From Selenomonadales bacterium (GTDB lineage Bacteria > Bacillota > Negativicutes > Selenomonadales > Selenomonadaceae): a stretch of 64,000 nucleotides of DNA. The translations under genes were made by a program, and so were the position numbers. The notes beneath the pieces are model-generated. The model was not told the DNA's origin, ran no database searches, and worked only from the letters and a program-made list of their open reading frames with translations. The number at the start of each line of letters is the position of its first letter. Positions within the stretch are counted from its first letter, which is position 1. Shown here piece by piece: positions 35,764 through 44,337 of the stretch. The stretch is taken from contig CAAGHH010000011.1 of assembly GCA_900769615.1 (NCBI GenBank), positions 37,986 to 101,985 on the forward strand, written 5' to 3'.

Positions 35764-36564
35764 ATGAAGCAGGCGATTATTTTTGCTAGTTTTGGCGTAG
35801 CTGATGCTAAAGCAAGAGCGGAATGTATTGATAAGACTGCTAGCTTGCTGGCTGATTCTTTGCCAGAGTTTAAGGTTTGTCAGGCTTTTACGTCAGTTTT
35901 TATCAAAAAAAAATTAGCAGCTGCTGGTATCATTCGTGATTCCTTGCCGGAGGCTTTGGCAAAATTGCAGGCGGCAGGTTTTCAGCGGGTAATAATTCAG
36001 CCATCACATTTGACGCGTGGCGAAGAATTTGAGCAAAAAATCGTAGCCGCATCTAAGGCGTATAAAAAATCTTTTCAGCAGCTGTTGCTTAGTCAGCCAA
36101 TATTGGCAGCTGCTGATGCTTATGCCGAGGTGATAGCAGCGGTGCTGCCTGGGCTTGACCTGAAAAAAGGTGAGCAGCTGGTTTGGTTAGGTCATGGCTC
36201 GCCCCATCAGCACAATCCGGTTTATGAAGGTTTGCAAGCTTATGCTGATGCTAATAATTTGCCAATTAATGTTGGTGTTTTAGAACCAAATGATACGCCA
36301 AATTTTGCTATGGTACTGAAAAGACTAAAAAAAGCTTCGGCTAAAGAGGTACTATTAGCACCGTTGTTATTAGCTGGCGGACGGCATGTTGCCAAGGACC
36401 TGGCCGGAAGCGGCAACGATTCCTGGCAAAGCCGTTTGGAGCAAGCAGGCTTTAAGGTTACGGTTGATAAACGGGGCTTAGGTGAATTTGCTGATTTTCG
36501 CAAGCTTTATTTAGCTAGACTAAAACAATGTCTAAAAGAGCCTGAATCATATAAAGAATATTAA
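35764..36564 (+). CDS. cbiK: Anaerobic sirohydrochlorin cobaltochelatase CbiK
   Basis: 266 residues of the class II chelatase fold; inserts Co2+ into (siro)hydrochlorin in the anaerobic cobalamin pathway. QAIIFASFGVADAKAR and VCQAFTSVFIKKKL are the CbiK N-terminal blocks. Metal-binding His candidates lie in VIIQPSHLTRGEEF, WLGHGSPHQHNPVY and LLLAGGRHVAKDLAG. No signal peptide, so this is the cytoplasmic CbiK and not the periplasmic CbiK-P. Directly after glmM. Confidence 0.88.
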   Translation: MKQAIIFASFGVADAKARAECIDKTASLLADSLPEFKVCQAFTSVFIKKKLAAAGIIRDSLPEALAKLQAAGFQRVIIQPSHLTRGEEFEQKIVAASKAYKKSFQQLLLSQPILAAADAYAEVIAAVLPGLDLKKGEQLVWLGHGSPHQHNPVYEGLQAYADANNLPINVGVLEPNDTPNFAMVLKRLKKASAKEVLLAPLLLAGGRHVAKDLAGSGNDSWQSRLEQAGFKVTVDKRGLGEFADFRKLYLARLKQCLKEPESYKEY

Positions 36565-36581
36565 TTAAACGAGGTGAGCGT

Positions 36582-36944
36582 ATGGGACATCCAGTAACAA
36601 CCAACCCCATCATCATCATGATTATCAACATGACGGTGGTATTTTTAGTTCTTATCGCATTAGGTTTTATAATTAAATTTATTCACTACATTGATCCGAC
36701 TAAAGAAAAAACGGAAAAAACACCAGTAAAAGCAGCTGCTGTTAAAGAGCAGCCAAAAGTAAAAGAGGCAGCTGGTGAAGCTCATGAGAAAACAGACGGC
36801 GTTCCTGCTGAAGTGGTAGCGGCAATAACCGCAGCCGTAGTCAGCTTAGGTTATAGTGCTAATGAAATAAGAGCAATTCGTCCGCGTACTAGTATCGGCT
36901 GGAAAAATTCAGGCCGCACGGCTATGCCGCGCAGACGTCGTTAA
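36582..36944 (+). CDS. OadG-like gamma subunit of a sodium-pumping decarboxylase
   Basis: 120 residues: one membrane helix at about 10-32 (IIIMIINMTVVFLVLIALGF), a charged Ala/Lys/Glu linker (about 40-75), then a conserved tail EVVAAITAAVVSLGYSANEIRAI and a terminal WKNSGRTAMPRRRR motif typical of OadG/MmdD-like subunits. It assembles the complex and binds Zn in known members. GAGGTGA ribosome site. It precedes the beta subunit, but no carboxyltransferase alpha or biotin carrier gene is nearby. Confidence 0.82.
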   Translation: MGHPVTTNPIIIMIINMTVVFLVLIALGFIIKFIHYIDPTKEKTEKTPVKAAAVKEQPKVKEAAGEAHEKTDGVPAEVVAAITAAVVSLGYSANEIRAIRPRTSIGWKNSGRTAMPRRRR

Positions 36945-36962
36945 CGGGGAGGGGAAAATATA

Positions 36963-38093
36963 ATGGAATTATTTAATGCGTTTATTGTATCCCTGCAATC
37001 AGTTTGGCTAGATAGTGGCTTTTCAGCCTTTTCAGTTGGCAATGGCATTATGATTTTAGTTGGCCTGCTGCTTTTGTATATGGCAATTGTTAAGGAGTTT
37101 GAACCGCTGCTGTTAGGTCCGATTGCTTTTGGCTGTATTTTAGCTAATTTCCCGCGGACAGGCTTTTTAGAAGACCCCGGTCTTATGCAGGCAATTCATT
37201 ATGGTATTGCTAACGAAATATTCCCGCCGCTTATCTTTTTGGGAATTGGTGCGATGACAGACTTTGGTCCGTTGCTTGCACGTCCTTCCGTATTGTTGTT
37301 AGGTGCGGCAGCTCAGGTGGGGGTATTTGTAGCTTTAGCAGGAGCTATGCTTTTAGGCTTTAATGTGCAGGAAGCAGGAGCTATCGGTATCATTGGTGGT
37401 GCTGATGGTCCGACGGCTATCTATCTATCAATTCAGATGGCACCGCATCTATTAGGTGCTATCGCTGTAGCGGCTTACTCGTATATGTCGCTGGTACCTT
37501 TGATTCAGCCACCGATTATGAAGCTTTTAACGACGCAAAAGGAACGCGAGGTTGTTATGGAGCAGCTGCGTCCAGTTACTCGCTTTGAAAGAGTATGCTT
37601 CCCGATAGCAGCAGCTATTATCATTAGCCTGTTATTACCACCGATAGCTTCCCTTTTAGGCTGCTTGATGCTAGGCAACCTTTTCCGTGAATCCGGTGTT
37701 ATGGATAGGCTTTCAGATACGGCACAGAATTCGCTTTGCAATATCGTTACTATTTTCCTTGCAACCGGTACGGGCATGACGATGAATGCTGATGATTTCC
37801 TTGTTCCGCAGACATTATTAATTATCGCTTTAGGACTGGTTGCTTTCATCGCTGGCACCGCTGGTGGTGTACTTTTTGGCAAGGTTATGTGCCGGCTTTC
37901 AGGCTGGAAGATTAATCCGCTCATTGGTTCAGCTGGGGTTTCAGCAGTGCCAATGGCAGCTAGAGTAAGTCAGGTTGTTGGAATGCAAGCTAAACCAGGC
38001 AATTATCTCTTGATGCACGCTATGGGACCAAATGTGGCTGGCGTTATCGGTACGGCGGTTGCTGCTGGTACTATGCTGGCGATGTTAAAATAA
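36963..38093 (+). CDS. Sodium ion-translocating decarboxylase beta subunit (OadB/MmdB/GcdB family)
   Basis: 376 residues, strongly hydrophobic, about nine to eleven membrane segments. Conserved blocks are FPPLIFLGIGAMTDFGPLL, IGIIGGADGPTAIYL (with the key Asp), LIGSAGVSAVPMAARVSQ and NYLLMHAMGPNVAGVIGTA. Couples decarboxylation of carboxybiotin to Na+ export. Which CoA ester or oxoacid is used (oxaloacetate, methylmalonyl-CoA, glutaconyl-CoA) cannot be decided because the alpha subunit lies elsewhere. Confidence 0.93.
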   Translation: MELFNAFIVSLQSVWLDSGFSAFSVGNGIMILVGLLLLYMAIVKEFEPLLLGPIAFGCILANFPRTGFLEDPGLMQAIHYGIANEIFPPLIFLGIGAMTDFGPLLARPSVLLLGAAAQVGVFVALAGAMLLGFNVQEAGAIGIIGGADGPTAIYLSIQMAPHLLGAIAVAAYSYMSLVPLIQPPIMKLLTTQKEREVVMEQLRPVTRFERVCFPIAAAIIISLLLPPIASLLGCLMLGNLFRESGVMDRLSDTAQNSLCNIVTIFLATGTGMTMNADDFLVPQTLLIIALGLVAFIAGTAGGVLFGKVMCRLSGWKINPLIGSAGVSAVPMAARVSQVVGMQAKPGNYLLMHAMGPNVAGVIGTAVAAGTMLAMLK

Positions 38094-38107
38094 TACCAAG
38101 CAAAAGA

Positions 38108-38144
38108 GGGCGCATTGCTAAATTATTAGTAATGCGTCTTTTTT
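38108..38144 (+). terminator. Intrinsic terminator after the decarboxylase beta gene
   Basis: CGCATTGCTAA pairs with TTAGTAATGCG, followed by TCTTTTTT. Confidence 0.82.
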
Positions 38145-38213
38145 GTGTGATTAATAGCTTTAAGTTATAGAATGTGCTATGATAAGAGCAGAAAATTGGC
38201 GGGAGGTAAATTT

Positions 38214-38918
38214 ATGAGCGGAATTTTTTATGGTATCGGCGTAGGACCAGGGGATCCAGAACTGCTTACGGTCAAGGCGATAAATGCGATAAAAAAAGTT
38301 GATGTGCTGATTGCACCCAAAACGGAGAAAAAAGATGGCAGTGTAGCACTTTCCATTGCTAAACCCTACTTAAAAGATGATGTTGAAATCGTTTATCAGG
38401 TATTCCCGATGGTGAAGGGCTTTGCTAAAACTCATTCGGATGCTTGGGATAAGAATAAAAGTGAAATATTAGCACTTTTGCAGGCTGGTAAAAATGTAGC
38501 CTTCTTGACGCTAGGTGATCCAATGTTTTACAGCACGTATATTTATATTTACAATCGCTTGAAAGCTGAAGCTGTAAATATTGAAACCGTACCGGGGGTG
38601 CCAGCCTTTGTAGCGATTGGCAGTAAAATTGGTCAGCCGATAGTTGAAGGCGATGATATTTTGACGATAATTCCCGCAACGGCGCCAGCAGAAAAAATAA
38701 ATAAGGCGCTTGAGACAGCTGATAATGCGGTTTTGATGAAGGTATATAAAAATTTTTCACAAGTAACGGCTGTATTAGCGGAAAATAACTTAGCAGAAAA
38801 TGCGGTATTAGTAAGCCGGGCGGGGCTTGATGGCGAGCGGATAATACATGATCTAGCTAAGCATACTGAGGAAAAATTAAATTATTTATCAACTATTTTA
38901 ACCCGTAAGCATGATTAA
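38214..38918 (+). CDS. cbiL: Cobalt-precorrin-2 C(20)-methyltransferase CbiL
   Basis: SAM-dependent methyltransferase of corrin synthesis, 234 residues. FYGIGVGPGDPELLTVKAI is the hallmark N terminus, FLTLGDPMFYSTYIYI the SAM-binding motif, and ETVPGVPAF follows. ATG 38214 behind GGGAGG is chosen over an in-frame ATG at 38172. It ends within 45 bases of the lipoprotein gene start, so it probably shares an mRNA with the ABC importer. The other cbi genes are not here. Confidence 0.92.
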   Translation: MSGIFYGIGVGPGDPELLTVKAINAIKKVDVLIAPKTEKKDGSVALSIAKPYLKDDVEIVYQVFPMVKGFAKTHSDAWDKNKSEILALLQAGKNVAFLTLGDPMFYSTYIYIYNRLKAEAVNIETVPGVPAFVAIGSKIGQPIVEGDDILTIIPATAPAEKINKALETADNAVLMKVYKNFSQVTAVLAENNLAENAVLVSRAGLDGERIIHDLAKHTEEKLNYLSTILTRKHD

Positions 38919-38961
38919 AAATAATGTTGCTTTAATGGTTTTTGACAGGAGTGTGGAGTTA

Positions 38962-39915
38962 ATGGCGAAAATAAGAGTTTTTTGGCTGCTGGCGGCATGT
39001 ATACTGTCCTTAGTGCTGACTGGTTGTGGCAGCAGCAATAGCAGTGATGGCAATACTAAAAGTTATGCGGCTATTACGGATGATTTAGGCAGAAATATTG
39101 AATTAACCAAGAAACCGCAAAGAATAGTTGTTACGTCCGCTTCCTTTTTAGAGCCGCTAGCGGCAGTTGATGGTGCGGATTTAGTCGTTGGCCGGCCGGA
39201 TTCCAAAACTAAAATGCCTGAATTTGCGCAAAATATTGCCAGCGTTGGCAAGGTTTATCAAATAGATGCTGAAAAAGTCATAGCCTGCCAGCCGGATTTG
39301 GTCATTATCAATAAAGGCATGAATGAAAAGCTGATTGATACTTTGGAAAGCAATGGGATAAAAACAGTAGTTCTTGATATGAAAAGCTACGATGATGTCA
39401 AGCGGGAAGTGACCGTTATGGCGAAGCTTACTGGCGCTGAAGATAAAGGGACAGCGTTAATAAAAGCTATGGATGATAAAATAGCTGCCGTAAAAGCTAA
39501 GATTCCACAGGATAAAAGACGGATAGCAATTATTCATAGCACTAATCAAGGCTTGACGGTGCAATTAGACGGCAGTATAGCTGGTTCAGTTGCTAAAATG
39601 CTTGGCTGGGAAAACACCGCCAGCAGCATGACGCCGTTAGAGAAAAATCCTGATGCGGCTCCCTATAGTTTAGAAACACTTGTTGAGCAGAACCCGGAAC
39701 TGTTATTTATAACTAGTATGGGCAAAATAGAAGCTATCAAAGCTGGTATGGATGAAACTATGCAGCAAAATCCAGCTTGGCAGTCAGTCGGGGCGGTTAA
39801 AAACGACAAGGTATATTATTTGCCTCAGGACTTATTTTTGCTAAGTCCAGGGATTCATTATCCGGAGGCAGCAGCTAAGATGGCGGCCTGTGTTTATCCC
39901 GAGGTATTTAAATAA
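38962..39915 (+). CDS. ABC importer substrate-binding lipoprotein (iron-siderophore/heme/cobalamin family)
   Basis: 317 residues starting at ATG 38962 behind TGTGGAG. The N terminus is a lipoprotein signal ending in LSLVLTGCGSS (lipobox Cys about residue 22). The mature part is a PF01497-type two-lobe binding protein: DDLGRNIELTKKPQRIVVTSAS, QPDLVIINKG, GWENTASSM and a C-terminal DKVYYLPQDLFLLSPGIHYPEAA. The ligand is uncertain; neighbours cbiL and cbiK favour a corrinoid or cobalt-linked ligand, feoAB downstream favours iron. Confidence 0.88.
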   Translation: MAKIRVFWLLAACILSLVLTGCGSSNSSDGNTKSYAAITDDLGRNIELTKKPQRIVVTSASFLEPLAAVDGADLVVGRPDSKTKMPEFAQNIASVGKVYQIDAEKVIACQPDLVIINKGMNEKLIDTLESNGIKTVVLDMKSYDDVKREVTVMAKLTGAEDKGTALIKAMDDKIAAVKAKIPQDKRRIAIIHSTNQGLTVQLDGSIAGSVAKMLGWENTASSMTPLEKNPDAAPYSLETLVEQNPELLFITSMGKIEAIKAGMDETMQQNPAWQSVGAVKNDKVYYLPQDLFLLSPGIHYPEAAAKMAACVYPEVFK

Positions 39916-40925
39916 TGGCGGCTTTAGCAGCAAAGGACATTGTTAAAAGGCTGGCAAAACGGCGGATACTTATACTTTTAGTATTGGCCGTTTTGGCATG
40001 TTTTGGCGGTATCATCAGCATAATGAAGGGGTCAGTTAATGTTCCGCTAAATGAAATAATCGCGGCTATGACTGGTGGCAGTGCCGGGATGCATCAGCAA
40101 ATTATCCTGAATATTCGTTTGCCACGAACCATAGTTGCTGGTTTGGTTGGTGTTAATCTAGCACTTTCCGGAGCTATCTTGCAAGCGGTTATGAAAAATC
40201 CGCTGGCCGATCCACATATAATTGGTATATCAGCTGGCGCTGGTATAATGGGGATTTTTATTATGCTGCTATTTCCTGATTTGAGCTGGCTTATAACGCC
40301 GGCTGCTTTTGCTGGTGCTATGGGAGCAGCCATATTAATCTATATTTTAGCTTGGAAAAATGGTATCCAGCCCATAAGGATAATTTTAGCTGGGGTAGCG
40401 GTGTCGGCTTTTTTAGGTGCAGGTATATCCGCGCTGATGATTATATATAGTGATCGCGTACACAGCGCGCTTATGTGGATGGTCGGGGGACTATCGGCGC
40501 GCAGCTGGCCCCAGGTAATGCTTATTTGGCCTTACACATTAGCGGGAATGATATTTACCTTATTAGCCGCCAGACATTTAAATATTTTGCAATTGGGCGA
40601 TGAGCTGGCTAAGGGGCTAGGGCTTCGTGTCGAGCGCACACGCCTTATATTAACGGCAGCCGCCGCTCTTTTAGCCGCCAGTGCGGTGTCGGTCGTGGGG
40701 CTTTTAGGCTTTGTCGGTTTGATAGTACCACATGCTGCCAGACTGATGATAGGCTCAGATTACCGGTATCTATTGCCGGCGACAATTTTTTTAGGTGCCG
40801 CGACGGTTATGCTTAGTGATACTTTTGCCCGTGTTGCCTTTGCCCCCGTGGAGCTTCCCGTGGGAATTATTATGGCGGCTATTGGGGCGCCGTTCTTCCT
40901 CTTTTTGTTGCGAAGGGAGCTTTAA
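39915..40925 (+). CDS. FecCD-family ABC importer permease
   Basis: 336 residues, about ten membrane helices. LNIRLPRTIVAGLVGVNLALSGAILQ, NPLADPHIIGISAGAG, and LLGFVGLIVPHAARLMIGSDYR are the FecCD/BtuC signature blocks; the last includes the ATPase-coupling Gly-Leu-Ile-Val-Pro-His stretch. Its ATG shares a base with the stop of the binding-protein gene. One permease gene, so a homodimer is expected. Confidence 0.93.
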   Translation: MAALAAKDIVKRLAKRRILILLVLAVLACFGGIISIMKGSVNVPLNEIIAAMTGGSAGMHQQIILNIRLPRTIVAGLVGVNLALSGAILQAVMKNPLADPHIIGISAGAGIMGIFIMLLFPDLSWLITPAAFAGAMGAAILIYILAWKNGIQPIRIILAGVAVSAFLGAGISALMIIYSDRVHSALMWMVGGLSARSWPQVMLIWPYTLAGMIFTLLAARHLNILQLGDELAKGLGLRVERTRLILTAAAALLAASAVSVVGLLGFVGLIVPHAARLMIGSDYRYLLPATIFLGAATVMLSDTFARVAFAPVELPVGIIMAAIGAPFFLFLLRREL

Positions 40926-40927
40926 TC

Positions 40928-41713
40928 ATGGAGCTTGCTATAAGAGACTTGACTGTAAAAATTGCGGGACAGGAAATATTGAAAAATATTTCTTTGACCT
41001 TTGCTATAGGCAAGCGGACAGCTATCATCGGACCTAATGGCGCAGGTAAATCGACCCTTTTAAAGGCAGTTGCTGGCTTAAATAATAATTATGCCGGCAG
41101 TATTAAGCTGAACGGTCAAGAAATAAGGAATAGCTCTCGAAAAAAAATAGCGCAGCAAATGGCTTTTTTGCCACAAGGCGCGGCAGTGCCAGCTGATATA
41201 ACTGTTTATGAATTGGCAAATTATGGCCGTTTTCCGTATCGAAGCCTGATAAGTGCGGGCAATCCTAAAGAGGATCGGGCAGCGGTTGAATGGGCCTTAG
41301 CGGTGACTAAACTCAGTCAATTAGCAGCCAGGAAGGTGCAGACATTATCCGGCGGAGAGCGGCAGCGAGCTTTTCTAGCGATGGCTTTAGCCCAAAAACC
41401 CAAGATACTGCTATTAGATGAACCTACTACTTATCTTGATATAGCGCATCAGCTCGAGGTAATGAATATCATAGAAGAACTTAATAAAAAATATAATATG
41501 ACTATTATTATGGTGCTGCATGATATCAACCATGCCTTGCAATATGCTGATGTTTTAGCAGTATTAAAGGATAAAAATATTATTGCAGCTGGCAACCCTG
41601 CTGATATTCTGGATATTGCGATGCTGGCAAAAGTATTTGGCGTGCAGGCAGATGTATTCACGAACAGTCAGGGGAAGGCTGTTTTATCACCAGTAGCGTT
41701 AGTAAAAAGTTAA
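40928..41713 (+). CDS. ABC importer ATP-binding protein (FecE/BtuD/FhuC type)
   Basis: 261 residues with Walker A GPNGAGKSTLLKAV, Q-loop MAFLPQGAAVPADITV, signature LSGGERQRAFLAMALAQ, Walker B ILLLDEPTTYLDIAHQLE and switch His in MVLHDINHAL. The TTYLDIAHQ motif is characteristic of iron-chelate/cobalamin importers. Two bases after the permease gene; last of the operon. Confidence 0.93.
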   Translation: MELAIRDLTVKIAGQEILKNISLTFAIGKRTAIIGPNGAGKSTLLKAVAGLNNNYAGSIKLNGQEIRNSSRKKIAQQMAFLPQGAAVPADITVYELANYGRFPYRSLISAGNPKEDRAAVEWALAVTKLSQLAARKVQTLSGGERQRAFLAMALAQKPKILLLDEPTTYLDIAHQLEVMNIIEELNKKYNMTIIMVLHDINHALQYADVLAVLKDKNIIAAGNPADILDIAMLAKVFGVQADVFTNSQGKAVLSPVALVKS

Positions 41714-41724
41714 ATACTAAGAAA

Positions 41725-41764
41725 AAATACGGAGTCTAAGCAAAATGACTTCGTATTTTTATTA
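41725..41764 (+). terminator. Intrinsic terminator of the ABC importer operon
   Basis: AAATACGGAGTC (41725-41736) pairs with GACTTCGTATTT (41747-41758), followed by T-rich sequence. Confidence 0.78.
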
Positions 41765-41793
41765 GTTAAAATTTATTTTGAGAAATATTATAA

Positions 41794-41869
41794 AATGAGA
41801 TTAATTATCCTTGACAATTGATATTGATATAGGGTATCATTACCAACGTAGAAATAATCTCATTATCAT
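41794..41869. promoter_or_regulatory. feoAB promoter with Fur-like boxes
   Basis: TTGACA (41811-41816), 18-base spacer, TATCAT (41835-41840). The spacer and -10 contain GATATT-GATATA-g-GGTATC (41820-41838), a good match to a Fur box as three hexamers (GATAAT consensus). Two more weaker copies flank it: GATTAATTATC (41799-41809) and the reverse-oriented region AATAATCTCATTATCA (41854-41869). AATGAGATTA (41794-41803) and TAATCTCATT (41855-41864) also form an inverted pair around the promoter. Confidence 0.6.
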
Positions 41870-41911
41870 ATAGCATGAAAGATGCGAAGCAATCATTGGG
41901 AGGCGTAAAAA

Positions 41912-42136
41912 TTGACTCTGAAAGATGGCAAAACGGGCATGACGCTGAAGATTCAGCAGATTGGCGATTCTGAACTTAAAGAACGGCTGATGACGATGGG
42001 ACTGACACCAGGTACCAAAGTAACGGTATTGCGTTCAGCTCCATTAGGAGATCCTATCGCAATTGGTGTTCGTTCCTACAATCTGGCACTGCGTCGGGCA
42101 GATGCAGCCAAGGTTCAGGTTCAACAGGTGAACTGA
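41912..42136 (+). CDS. feoA: Ferrous iron transport protein FeoA
   Basis: 74-residue SH3-like protein that assists FeoB. It includes GMTLKIQQIGDSELKERLMTMGLTPGTKVTVL and ends with ALRRADAAKVQVQQV, the usual FeoA pattern. TTG start at 41912 behind GGGAGGCG. Precedes feoB by 45 bases, and both likely derive from the Fur-type promoter. Confidence 0.92.
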   Translation: MTLKDGKTGMTLKIQQIGDSELKERLMTMGLTPGTKVTVLRSAPLGDPIAIGVRSYNLALRRADAAKVQVQQVN

Positions 42137-42181
42137 ATTTCAGTGAATTAGCGAAATTAAGAAGGAGAAGTGTAACAGGCA

Positions 42182-44080
42182 ATGGCAACATTAGCAGTAG
42201 CATTGACCGGTAATCCGAACACCGGTAAATCCACCATATTTAATGAACTTACTGGCGCCCGCCAAAAAATTGGTAACTGGCCAGGCGTAACCGTCGACAA
42301 AAAGGTTGGTTATACGCGTTATAAAGATCGGGCAATTTCAATAGTTGACCTTCCAGGTACTTATTCAGTAAATGCCCGCAGTCCGGAGGAAAAAATTGTA
42401 ATCGATTACCTCCTCAACAACAAGCTTGACCTGGTTATGGATGTTGTTGATAGTTCAAATATTGAGCGTAATCTCTTTTTGACGGTTCAGCTGCTCGAAA
42501 AAGGAATTCCCCTGCTTATTGATCTTAATATGCAGGATGATGCTAAACGGCGTGGTATTAAGATTGATTGCCGTAAGCTGGAAGATGCAATCGGTATGCC
42601 GGTAGTAGAAACTGTTGGCCGCAACAGCAAGAGTACGAAAAAATTGCTGGAAGTATTTACCTCAACGGTAATGGCTAATTATCAGCCGAGTGAGCGGGTA
42701 AAGGCTCATATTGCTAAGGTTGAAGCAATTGAAAACAGCAATAAAACTGAGGAAGAAAAACAGGAAGCTATTATCGAGGCCCGTTATGAACTAATTGATG
42801 AAGTAGTGGCGCTGGCAGTAGATACTGGCAATGTAGGCAAGACCAGATCGGAAAAAATCGATGGCATCCTTGCTAATGGTATTTTAGCTCTGCCGATTTT
42901 CCTGGCTATTATGTATGCAGTATTTGAGATTACCTTTACGTGGATCGGTCAGCCAATAGCCGATGCGCTCGATGGACTTATCAATGAGGATTTTCTTGAC
43001 TTCATGACGGATACGTTAACTGAGGCTGGCGTAGCTGATTGGATGGTATCGTTAGTCTGCGATGGTATTATCGGCGGTGTCGGCGCGGTGCTGACGTTTG
43101 TACCGCTTATCTTCGTGTTGTTCTTCTGCTTATCATTCCTCGATGGCACAGGTTATATGGCACGTATTGCGTTCATCATGGATCCGATAATGCGTCGCTG
43201 TGGTCTTACCGGTAAAGGTATTATGCCATTGATGATGGGCTTTGGCTGTGGCGTGCCGTCAATCATGGGTGCACGGGCGCTTGATTCAGAAAAAGACCGT
43301 ATGGTATCGATTCTTATTACGCCGTTTTTAACTTGCGGTGCCAAGCTTCCTATTATGGCCCTCTTTGCCGCTATGTTCTTCCCTGACGAGGCTGCTAATG
43401 TAGTATTTGCCATGTATATCATCGGCGTAGTTATGGCTATTGTTGCAGCTAAATGCCTTGGCGGTTCGATTTTTAAAGATAAGGGCTCTACGTTCCTTCT
43501 TGAGCTTCCACCTTACCGTATGCCGGATATGAAATCCGTGCTTTTGGAGACTTGGGATAAAGGTAAGGGTTATCTCATCAAAGCTGGTACGATTATTTTC
43601 GCCGCTTCAGTTCTTTTATGGGTACTTTCCAATTATAATTTCAGTGGTCCTTGTGAAATTGAAGATTCAATTCTTGCCACATTGGGTAACTGGATGTCAA
43701 CACTCTTTGTTTTTCATGGCTTTGCTACTTGGGAAGCTGGTGCAGCACTGCTCTCCGGTATTATGGCTAAAGAAACAGTTGTCGCAACAATTGGTATTCT
43801 GTATGGCGCTGATGATGTATCAACCGAGGCAGAAGATGCAGCTGATACCGCTGAAATCATGATGTCAACGGGCATGGCTAAAAGCTTCACCGCTCTTTCC
43901 GCTTTTGCGTTTATGATATTCTCCCAGCTTTATACGCCATGCGTAACGGCATTGGGGACAATAAAGAAAGAAGCAGGCGGCTGGAAATGGGTGGCATTTT
44001 CGGCAATCTATATGTTTGTAATTGCTTGGTTTGTATCGCTTTTAGTTTATCAGTTTGGCCGGTTACTGGGATTTGAATAA
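42182..44080 (+). CDS. feoB: Ferrous iron transporter FeoB
   Basis: 632-residue Fe2+ importer of the inner membrane. The N-terminal G domain has G1 GNPNTGKST (residues 10-18), G3 DLPGTYS and a G4 region LNMQDDAKRRG. The C-terminal membrane part (from about 225) contains Gate motifs: FVPLIFVLFFCLSFLDGTGYMAR, GCGVPSIMGAR, LTCGAKLPIM and the second Gate with KETVVATIGILYG. Shorter than E. coli FeoB (773) but normal for Firmicutes. Confidence 0.95.
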   Translation: MATLAVALTGNPNTGKSTIFNELTGARQKIGNWPGVTVDKKVGYTRYKDRAISIVDLPGTYSVNARSPEEKIVIDYLLNNKLDLVMDVVDSSNIERNLFLTVQLLEKGIPLLIDLNMQDDAKRRGIKIDCRKLEDAIGMPVVETVGRNSKSTKKLLEVFTSTVMANYQPSERVKAHIAKVEAIENSNKTEEEKQEAIIEARYELIDEVVALAVDTGNVGKTRSEKIDGILANGILALPIFLAIMYAVFEITFTWIGQPIADALDGLINEDFLDFMTDTLTEAGVADWMVSLVCDGIIGGVGAVLTFVPLIFVLFFCLSFLDGTGYMARIAFIMDPIMRRCGLTGKGIMPLMMGFGCGVPSIMGARALDSEKDRMVSILITPFLTCGAKLPIMALFAAMFFPDEAANVVFAMYIIGVVMAIVAAKCLGGSIFKDKGSTFLLELPPYRMPDMKSVLLETWDKGKGYLIKAGTIIFAASVLLWVLSNYNFSGPCEIEDSILATLGNWMSTLFVFHGFATWEAGAALLSGIMAKETVVATIGILYGADDVSTEAEDAADTAEIMMSTGMAKSFTALSAFAFMIFSQLYTPCVTALGTIKKEAGGWKWVAFSAIYMFVIAWFVSLLVYQFGRLLGFE

Positions 44081-44126
44081 AATAAGATATAGCTTTTAGT
44101 AAATATGAAGAAAGGAATGGCTGGAT

Positions 44127-44288
44127 ATGCCGACATTTATAACAGGTTTAATAGTAGCAACAGGCTTGTATTTTGCCTTGCGGCATGTATACCGTAACTT
44201 TCGTGATGGTCGTGAAGATTGTGCTGGCGGCTGTGCTGGCTGTCAGGGTCATTGTCATGATTGTCGGGTAATCATTCCTAAAAAGTAA
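44127..44288 (+). CDS. FeoB-associated Cys-rich membrane protein
   Basis: A 53-codon gene 46 bases after feoB, preceded by GAAAGGA. One hydrophobic segment at residues 3-18 (TFITGLIVATGLYFAL) is followed by a short cytoplasmic tail with a Cys cluster, CAGGCAGCQGHCHDC (five Cys, two His). This is the layout of the FeoB-associated Cys-rich protein family that follows feoB in many Firmicutes and may handle Fe2+ on exit. A terminator follows. Confidence 0.85.
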   Translation: MPTFITGLIVATGLYFALRHVYRNFRDGREDCAGGCAGCQGHCHDCRVIIPKK

Positions 44289-44298
44289 ATAGAAGCTA

Positions 44299-44337
44299 AA
44301 AAGGACCCCTCCAAGTGCAGACTTGGAGGGGTCCTTT
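44299..44337 (+). terminator. Strong intrinsic terminator of feoAB
   Basis: AAGGACCCCTCCAAGT pairs with ACTTGGAGGGGTCCTT, a 16-bp perfect stem with a short loop and T-run. Confidence 0.92.

Noticed and set aside
38094..38213. Cobalamin riboswitch before cbiL
   Set aside because: Only 120 bases including a terminator; no B12-box sequence seen.
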